Assembly (NCBI GenBank): GCA_910584265.1
Contig: CAJTZE010000046.1
Span: 1-27,446 of the forward strand
Reading direction: 5' to 3'
DNA from: an uncultured Dorea sp.
GTDB lineage: Bacteria; Bacillota; Clostridia; Lachnospirales; Lachnospiraceae
DNA: 27,446 nucleotides
In this document: piece after piece, positions 22,746 through 27,446 of the stretch
How positions within the stretch are numbered: position 1 is the first letter of the stretch
How the letters are laid out: the number at the start of each line of letters is the position of its first letter
Program-made: the position numbers and the translations under genes
Notes under the pieces: model-generated
Seen by the model: only the letters and a program-made list of their open reading frames with translations
What the model was told of the DNA's origin: nothing
Database searches by the model: none

Positions 22746-22774
22746 TTGCCTATTGCGGCTTTTTTTGCTACAAT
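22746..22774 (+). promoter_or_regulatory. Promoter of the tRNA-Glu gene
   Basis: TTGCCT (22746-22751), 17-base spacer, TACAAT (22769-22774), 28 bases before the tRNA. Confidence 0.7.
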
Positions 22775-22802
22775 AGACAAGCACGAGATAAGTAAGTGAC
22801 AC

Positions 22803-22874
22803 GGCTCCGTGGTCAAGCGGTCAAGACGCTAGCCTCTCACGCTGGAATCCGGGGTTCGATTCCCCGCGGAGTCA
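22803..22874 (+). tRNA. tRNA-Glu (anticodon CTC)
   Basis: A 72-base cloverleaf: acceptor GGCTCCG pairs with CGGAGTC (22867-22873) with one G-T, followed by discriminator A. The anticodon stem CTAGC/GCTGG encloses CTCTCAC with anticodon CTC, and the T arm CGGGG TTCGATT CCCCG is perfect. CCA is not encoded. It is the minor Glu isoacceptor reading GAG. Confidence 0.93.
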
Positions 22875-22881
22875 CTGGACG

Positions 22882-22924
22882 AAACCGCCGATATCCTTTG
22901 GAATAAAGGGATTCGGCGGTTTTT
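22882..22924 (+). terminator. Terminator of the tRNA gene
   Basis: AAACCGCCGA (22882-22891) pairs with TCGGCGGTTT (22913-22922), extended inward by ATCCTTT/AAAGGGAT, with trailing T residues. Confidence 0.88.
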
Positions 22925-22990
22925 CGTTTTGCCGGAATAGGAAAAAGGGGCAGGGGTTGTCATTTTCTTAACGGAAAGAGAAATCCTTTG

Positions 22991-23019
22991 TTGAGTTTTC
23001 CATAAAATTGGGATATAAT
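22991..23019 (+). promoter_or_regulatory. Promoter of the aldolase gene
   Basis: TTGAGT (22991-22996), 17-base spacer, perfect TATAAT (23014-23019), 53 bases before the ATG. Confidence 0.75.
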
Positions 23020-23072
23020 GATTTTGTATGAAAGAGATACGAGAAACATTTTAAGGAAAGAAGGTAGGAGTT

Positions 23073-24041
23073 ATGGCATTAGTAACCACAACTGAGATGT
23101 TCAAGAAGGCTTATGACGGCGGATACGCAATCGGCGCTTTCAACGTGAACAACATGGAGATCGTTCAGGGTATCACAGAGGCGGCCGGAGAGCTTAAGAG
23201 CCCGGTTATCCTTCAGGTATCTAAGGGGGCACGCGCTTATGCTAACCACACATATCTTGTTAAGTTGGTAGAGGCTGCTATTCAGGAGAATCCGGAGATT
23301 CCGATCGCTCTGCATCTGGATCACGGCGACAGCTTCGAGCTTTGCAAGAGCTGTATCGACGGCGGATTTACATCTGTTATGATCGACGCTTCTTCTAAGT
23401 CATTTGAGGATAATATCGCACTGACCAAGCAGGTTGTTGAGTATGCACACGCACACGGCGTTGTAGTTGAGGCTGAGCTTGGAACACTTGCAGGCGTAGA
23501 GGATGAAGTAGTTGTAGAAGCAGGACAGGAGAGCTATACACGTCCGGAAGAGGTTGAGGAGTTCGTAGATAAGACAGGCTGCGATTCTCTTGCGATCGCT
23601 ATCGGAACATCGCACGGTGCATATAAGTTCAAGGCATCTCAGTGTACACGTAATGCAGACGGTATCCTTGTACCGCCGCCGCTTCGCTTTGACGTACTTG
23701 AGGAGTGCACGAAGCGTCTGCCGGGATTCCCGATCGTACTTCATGGTTCATCTTCTGTACCACAGGAGTTTGTTGAGATGGTTAATAAATATGGCGGAAA
23801 TATGCCGGATGCGATCGGTATTCCTGAGGACGAGCTTCGCCATGCGGCAGAGCTTTCTGTATGTAAGATCAACATTGACTCTGATATCCGTCTTGCAATG
23901 ACAGGTAACATCCGTAAGTACTATGCTGAGCATCCGGATCACTTTGACCCGCGCCAGTATCTGAAGCCGGCCCGTCAGGCTGTTAAGGATATGGTTGCTC
24001 ATAAGATTCAGTATGTATTAGGAAGTGCTGGCAAGATTTAA
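23073..24041 (+). CDS. fba: Class II fructose-1,6-bisphosphate aldolase
   Basis: This 322-residue zinc-dependent aldolase splits fructose 1,6-bisphosphate into DHAP and glyceraldehyde 3-phosphate in glycolysis. ALHLDHGDS provides the first zinc His and the catalytic Asp, EAELGTLAG the metal and structural acidic residues, IGTSHGAYKF a zinc His, and VLHGSSSVP the last His with the phosphate-binding Ser. KINIDSDIRLAMT near the C-terminus binds the second phosphate. GGTAGGAG precedes the ATG. The regular codon use suggests high expression, and a perfect -10 box supports this. It is a single-gene unit with its own promoter and terminator. Confidence 0.95.
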   Translation: MALVTTTEMFKKAYDGGYAIGAFNVNNMEIVQGITEAAGELKSPVILQVSKGARAYANHTYLVKLVEAAIQENPEIPIALHLDHGDSFELCKSCIDGGFTSVMIDASSKSFEDNIALTKQVVEYAHAHGVVVEAELGTLAGVEDEVVVEAGQESYTRPEEVEEFVDKTGCDSLAIAIGTSHGAYKFKASQCTRNADGILVPPPLRFDVLEECTKRLPGFPIVLHGSSSVPQEFVEMVNKYGGNMPDAIGIPEDELRHAAELSVCKINIDSDIRLAMTGNIRKYYAEHPDHFDPRQYLKPARQAVKDMVAHKIQYVLGSAGKI

Positions 24042-24101
24042 TTGTAACTTTCACTTGCATTTCTAAAATGATTGAGTTATACTAACATGCATAGCAAGAA
24101 C

Positions 24102-24135
24102 AAAGGCGTTCCAACTTCGGTTGGAGTGCCTTTTT
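24102..24135 (+). terminator. Terminator of the aldolase gene
   Basis: AAAGGCGTTCCAAC pairs with GTTGGAGTGCCTTT (two G-T pairs) around a TTCG tetraloop, then T residues to 24135. Confidence 0.92.
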
Positions 24136-24157
24136 CTATTGTTACATAGGAATTTGC

Positions 24158-24186
24158 TTGCCTGAACGGTTGATTTGCTATATTAT
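24158..24186 (+). promoter_or_regulatory. Promoter of the glutamine synthetase gene
   Basis: TTGCCT (24158-24163), 17-base spacer, TATTAT (24181-24186), 55 bases before the ATG. Confidence 0.7.
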
Positions 24187-24241
24187 AGGTAGAAGTAAGT
24201 TTCTCTAGTTTGATGTAAATAAAGAAAGGAAACAAGGAAAA

Positions 24242-26353
24242 ATGAGTGAGGTTATGAATGTAGCTAAGATATTTGGAGAAGACGTTTTTAACGATACAGT
24301 CATGCAGGAGCGCCTTCCGAAGAAGGTCTACAAGGATTTAAAGAAGATGATACAGGAGGGCAAGGAGCTTGACCTGGCAACGGCAGACGTTATTGCCCAT
24401 GAGATGAAGGAGTGGGCAATTGAGAAGGGCGCGACCCATTATACCCACTGGTTTCAGCCTTTGACAGGAGTTACGGCAGAGAAACATGATTCATTTATTT
24501 CTGCACCGATGGAGAACGGCAAGGTGCTGATGAGCTTCTCCGGTAAGGAGCTGATCAAGGGAGAGCCGGACGCTTCTTCTTTCCCGTCAGGCGGACTGCG
24601 CGCAACCTTTGAGGCAAGAGGATATACGGCGTGGGACTGTACCTCTCCGGCATTTGTGAGACATGATGCGGCAGGAGCAACCCTCTGTATCCCGACCGCT
24701 TTCTGCTCTTATACAGGAGAGGCATTGGATCAGAAGACGCCGCTTCTTCGTTCCATGCAGGCAGTCAATGAACAGTCCTTGAGGCTTCTGCGCCTGTTTG
24801 GCAACAAGACAGCTAAGAAGGTTACGCCTTCCGTAGGACCTGAGCAGGAATATTTTCTGGTGGATGCGGAGAAGTTTCTGCAGAGGAAGGATTTGATCTA
24901 TACAGGACGTACCTTGTTCGGTGCAATGCCTCCGAAGGGGCAGGAGCTGGATGACCATTATTTTGGAACGATACGCCAGAGAATCGCGGGATTCATGAAG
25001 GATGTCAATGAGGAGCTGTGGAAGGTCGGCGTTACGGCAAAGACACAGCATAATGAGGTTGCGCCTGCGCAGCATGAGCTGGCGCCGATCTATGCGGAGT
25101 GTAATGTGGCAGTAGACCATAACCATCTGGTAATGCAGACCTTAAAGCGGGTTGCCTGCCAGCATGGCATGAAGTGCCTGCTCCATGAGAAGCCGTTTGC
25201 GGGGGTTAATGGTTCCGGTAAGCATAACAACTGGTCCCTTACCACAGATGAAGGAAGGAACCTTCTGGATCCGGGTAAGGCGCCTCATGAAAATATCCAG
25301 TTCCTTCTGGTGCTTACCTGTATCCTGAAAGCGGTAGATGAGCATGCGGATCTTCTCCGCGAGTCTGCGGCAGATCCGGGTAATGACCACAGGCTTGGCG
25401 CAAACGAGGCGCCTCCGGCGATTATTTCTATCTTTCTGGGAGAGCAGCTTGAGGATGTGATCGAGCAGCTGATCAGTACAGGAGAGGCAACCCACAGCTT
25501 GAAGGGGGGCGCGCTTGAGACTGGCGTAGATACCCTCCCGGATGTGAAGAAGGATGCTACAGACCGGAACAGAACCTCGCCGTTTGCATTTACCGGCAAT
25601 AAATTCGAGTTCCGTATGGTAGGCTCCAGGGATTCGATTGCGGCGCCTAACGTTGTATTGAATACGATCGTGGCAGAAGCGTTCGCAGAAGCCTGTGAGG
25701 TACTGGAGAAGGCCGATGATTTTAGTAAGGCAGTCCATGACCTGATTAAGAAATACGCTACAGAGCATCACAGAATTGTATTTAACGGCGATGGATACGC
25801 AGAAGAATGGGTTGCGGAGGCTGAGAGAAGAGGGCTTCCAAACATCAAGTCCATGGTAGAATCCATTTCTGCCCTCACAACGGATAAGGCAATCAAGCTG
25901 TTTGAGCGTTTTCATGTATTTACAGAGGCTGAGCTTCGTTCCCGTGCGGAGATTAAGTATGAGAACTATGCTAAGAATATTAATATAGAAGCAAAGACTA
26001 TGATTGATATGGCGCGCAAACAGATTATTCCTGCGATTATGAAGTACACAAAGACTCTTGCAGACACCGTGATTTCGGTAAAAGAAGCCGGAGCAGATGC
26101 ATCTGTGCAGGCTGAGACACTGGCAGAGGTAACTGCGCTTCTGAAAGAAACAAGCGATGCTTTGAAAGCACTGGAAGAGGTTACGGAAAAAGCCGGCGGC
26201 ATGGAAGAAGGAAAGGCGCAGGCCGAATTTTTCAAATTTCAGGTATTCCCGGCAATGGAAGCGCTGCGGGCGCCTGTTGATAAGCTGGAGATGATTGTAG
26301 ATAAGGAAGCATGGCCGATGCCTTCCTATGGAGATTTGATTTTTGAAGTATAG
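24242..26353 (+). CDS. glnN: Type III glutamine synthetase
   Basis: This 703-residue enzyme makes glutamine from glutamate, ammonia and ATP. The length and motifs are those of the large GSIII class: PSVGPEQEYFLVD (metal Glu residues), HNEVAPAQHELAP, FAGVNGSGKHNNWS (substrate loop), EGRNLLDPG and the strongly conserved NRTSPFAFTGNKFEFRMVGS. The C-terminal extension (about 590-703) is helical with Glu/Ala-rich segments. AAGGAAA lies upstream of the ATG. It is monocistronic between its own promoter and a terminator hairpin. No PII-type or GlnR-type site was recognised. Confidence 0.95.
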   Translation: MSEVMNVAKIFGEDVFNDTVMQERLPKKVYKDLKKMIQEGKELDLATADVIAHEMKEWAIEKGATHYTHWFQPLTGVTAEKHDSFISAPMENGKVLMSFSGKELIKGEPDASSFPSGGLRATFEARGYTAWDCTSPAFVRHDAAGATLCIPTAFCSYTGEALDQKTPLLRSMQAVNEQSLRLLRLFGNKTAKKVTPSVGPEQEYFLVDAEKFLQRKDLIYTGRTLFGAMPPKGQELDDHYFGTIRQRIAGFMKDVNEELWKVGVTAKTQHNEVAPAQHELAPIYAECNVAVDHNHLVMQTLKRVACQHGMKCLLHEKPFAGVNGSGKHNNWSLTTDEGRNLLDPGKAPHENIQFLLVLTCILKAVDEHADLLRESAADPGNDHRLGANEAPPAIISIFLGEQLEDVIEQLISTGEATHSLKGGALETGVDTLPDVKKDATDRNRTSPFAFTGNKFEFRMVGSRDSIAAPNVVLNTIVAEAFAEACEVLEKADDFSKAVHDLIKKYATEHHRIVFNGDGYAEEWVAEAERRGLPNIKSMVESISALTTDKAIKLFERFHVFTEAELRSRAEIKYENYAKNINIEAKTMIDMARKQIIPAIMKYTKTLADTVISVKEAGADASVQAETLAEVTALLKETSDALKALEEVTEKAGGMEEGKAQAEFFKFQVFPAMEALRAPVDKLEMIVDKEAWPMPSYGDLIFEV

Positions 26354-26401
26354 ACCCTCTGTGAACGGCGGCAATTTAGAAAATCGTTAGTAATTCTTAA
26401 G

Positions 26402-26455
26402 AACCTTGCACTTGGAATCCCTATACAGATATGGTATTCTTAGTGCAGGGGTTTT
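26402..26455 (+). terminator. Terminator of the glutamine synthetase gene
   Basis: AACC..TGCACT (26402-26412) pairs with AGTGCA..GGTT (26442-26453), with an inner GAAT/ATTC stem and a four-T run. Confidence 0.6.
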
Positions 26456-26512
26456 CATTACATAGGAAATGGTTTCTTATCGTAAAATGAGCTTTTGTTC
26501 AAGGAGATTGAG

Positions 26513-26983
26513 ATGACGAAACGAGAATTTTTGAATCGGCTGAAGGAAGCGCTGGAGAATGGGCTGGATAGCCGCGCAGTGCAGGAGAATATGGATTATT
26601 ACCGCTCTTACATAGAGGAAGAGGAAGGATGGGGACAGAGTGAAGAAGAGGTAATAGAAGAACTCGGCGACCCATGGGTGATCGCGCAGTCTGTAATTAA
26701 TATGGCAGAGAACCGCTCGGCGGCGGAAGGCGGATATGGAACCGAAGGCGTGTATCATGACGGCAGGGCGGGCAGTACCGGCGGACAGAGGTATTCTAAT
26801 ACGCAGATCCATACCTACATGACGGGCGGATGGTGGAAGGGGATTCTGCTTTTGCTGGGGATGATTGGAATTGTACTAATCATATTTGCGGTGATCGGCG
26901 GACTGCTATCATTGGTTCTGCCGGTGCTTCTGCCGGTGCTGGTGGTCATTATGGTGCTAAGGCTGATCGGGCGGATGCGGTGA
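26513..26983 (+). CDS. HAAS/DUF1700-family membrane protein
   Basis: The ATG at 26513 is chosen because AAGGAG (26501-26506) lies six bases upstream; the longer frame from 26495 overlaps that site. The N-terminal 60 residues (MTKREFLNRLKEALENGL, then YYRSYIEEEEGWGQSEEEV and ELGDPWVIAQSVI) are the HAAS helical domain of DUF1700 proteins. A Gly-rich linker (about 70-105) is followed by a hydrophobic C-terminus of two helices (GILLLLGMIGIVLIIFAVIGG, VLPVLLPVLVVIMVLRLIG). Such proteins are usually paired with a PadR regulator and act in envelope stress; no padR gene is adjacent here. The function is unknown. Confidence 0.85.
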   Translation: MTKREFLNRLKEALENGLDSRAVQENMDYYRSYIEEEEGWGQSEEEVIEELGDPWVIAQSVINMAENRSAAEGGYGTEGVYHDGRAGSTGGQRYSNTQIHTYMTGGWWKGILLLLGMIGIVLIIFAVIGGLLSLVLPVLLPVLVVIMVLRLIGRMR

Positions 26984-27038
26984 AGCTGTGGAAACGGCAG
27001 CCGGCCGGAATTTAGGGGAATATAGTATAAAGTAAAAT

Positions 27039-27065
27039 GCGTGTTCTGAGAGGAGCGCGCTTTTT
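27039..27065 (+). terminator. Terminator after the DUF1700 gene
   Basis: GCGTGTTC (27039-27046) pairs with GAGCGCGC (27053-27060, two G-T pairs), followed by five T. Confidence 0.75.
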
Positions 27066-27106
27066 ATTTCTATAGGAAAGTTTATGATTTCTTAAAAAAT
27101 AATAGT

Positions 27107-27137
27107 AAAAGACCGATGGGGGAGCCATCGGTCTTTT
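27107..27137. terminator. Second, bidirectional terminator
   Basis: AAAAGACCGATGG (27107-27119) is a perfect 13-bp match to CCATCGGTCTTTT (27125-27137) with a five-base loop. A/T flanks allow termination in both directions. The rest of the 330-base gap before the next gene is AT-rich, with one further hairpin at 27167-27188 (TGTAGAAAG/CTTTCTACA) and a possible sporulation promoter. Confidence 0.85.
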
Positions 27138-27255
27138 GAGGGGAGTATAAATAATTAATAAGGGGTTGTAGAAAGTATCCTTTCTACACATCTTAGTATA
27201 GTATAGTATGGATAAAATTGCAAGACAAATTTTAGAAAAAAAATAAAAAAATAAT

Positions 27256-27284
27256 ACATATTATGCAATGGAGTGGACATAATA
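27256..27284 (+). promoter_or_regulatory. Possible sigma-G/F-type sporulation promoter
   Basis: CATAATA (27278-27284) matches the forespore sigma -10 pattern CATNNTA, and ACATA (27256-27260) lies 17 bases upstream as a fair -35. No good vegetative promoter is seen at the right distance. The match is short and may be chance in AT-rich DNA. Confidence 0.35.
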
Positions 27285-27318
27285 GCCATGTAACAAAAAT
27301 GATTTAGGAGGAATTGAC

Positions 27319-27446
27319 ATGGCTAAGAATTATAGTTCATCTAACAAAAACGCATCTAATCAGAATGCAAACAACCAGAACGCAAGCAACCAGAACGCAT
27401 CTAACCAGAATTCATCTAACAAGAATGCGTCCAACACGACATCAAA
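27319..27446 (+). CDS. Asn-rich tandem-repeat protein (start only)
   Basis: The ATG follows AGGAGG by eight bases. The 42 visible residues begin MAKNYSSSNKNASNQN and then repeat a five-residue unit of the form NQNAS (variants NQNAN, NQNSS, NKNAS) about six times; the DNA repeats with a 15-base period (AACCAGAACGCA). The window ends inside the frame. The composition (Asn, Gln, Ser, Ala, Lys; almost no hydrophobics) is that of a disordered or spore-storage type protein. Gamma-type small acid-soluble spore proteins are rich in the same residues, but the sequence pattern is not the same, so that is only a suggestion. Confidence 0.7.
   Translation, partial: MAKNYSSSNKNASNQNANNQNASNQNASNQNSSNKNASNTTS

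Noticed and set aside
22803..22874. tRNA-Glu as an integration site
   Set aside because: No integrase gene or duplicated tRNA 3' end nearby; ordinary core genes lie on both sides.
25142..26374. 410-residue minus-strand ORF opposite glutamine synthetase
   Set aside because: Shadow frame created by codon bias of glnN; no family resemblance.
27319..27446. CRISPR-like or tandem DNA array
   Set aside because: The 15-base period is continuous coding sequence with a start and ribosome site and has no spacers.

Overview
The window looks like a chromosomal segment of a spore-forming clostridium, most likely a Lachnospiraceae gut bacterium (inferred from gene families and gene order; no taxonomic marker is present). 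Its left end is occupied by the right end of a Tn916-family integrative conjugative element (ICE). The ICE part (1 to about 3800) is visibly more AT-rich than the rest.

ICE right end (1 to about 3800): remnant of a membrane protein, a small 74-residue accessory protein, a 14-codon leader ORF followed by an intrinsic terminator, Tn916-type Orf7 (sigma-like) and Orf8, a 420-base stretch without a convincing gene that folds into a closed multi-stem structure (candidate structured RNA, 1584-1812), a 40-residue protein, and a large TndX-type serine recombinase whose promoter lies inside a palindrome. The element ends inside an N-acetylmuramoyl-L-alanine amidase gene, which has lost its first codons.

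Chromosomal region A (4651-7989, minus strand): a glycyl radical enzyme of the dehydratase type and its radical-SAM activase. Both genes are frame-disrupted: a (TG)5 repeat at the activase start, a G6 run near the 3' end of the enzyme gene, and a short deletion near its 5' end. The system is therefore broken or switched off in this copy. Region B (8043-13984, plus strand): a sugar or polyol ABC importer (lipoprotein, RbsA-type ATPase, RbsC-type permease), a short-chain dehydrogenase and an FGGY kinase that is cut off at residue 347.

Region C (13979-17114): a block of a glucitol/sorbose locus. It holds a gutE fragment, gutA and gutM leftward, and an L-sorbose-1-phosphate reductase-like gene and a SorC-type regulator fragment rightward, from a shared operator-rich intergenic region. 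Both end genes are clipped at the block borders, the left one against the FGGY kinase and the right one against the start of a tnpV transposon gene, so the block is a rearrangement scar.

Region D (17281-27446): core genes in ordinary order. They are a CNNM/CBS membrane protein, then divergently murB-rapZ-whiA-crh-like (as in the Bacillus yvcJ-yvcL-crh cluster but without yvcK), a diacylglycerol kinase family gene, tRNA-Glu(CTC), class II fructose-bisphosphate aldolase, type III glutamine synthetase, a HAAS/DUF1700 membrane protein, and the start of an Asn-rich repeat protein behind a possible sporulation promoter. Several well-formed promoters and terminators punctuate this part.
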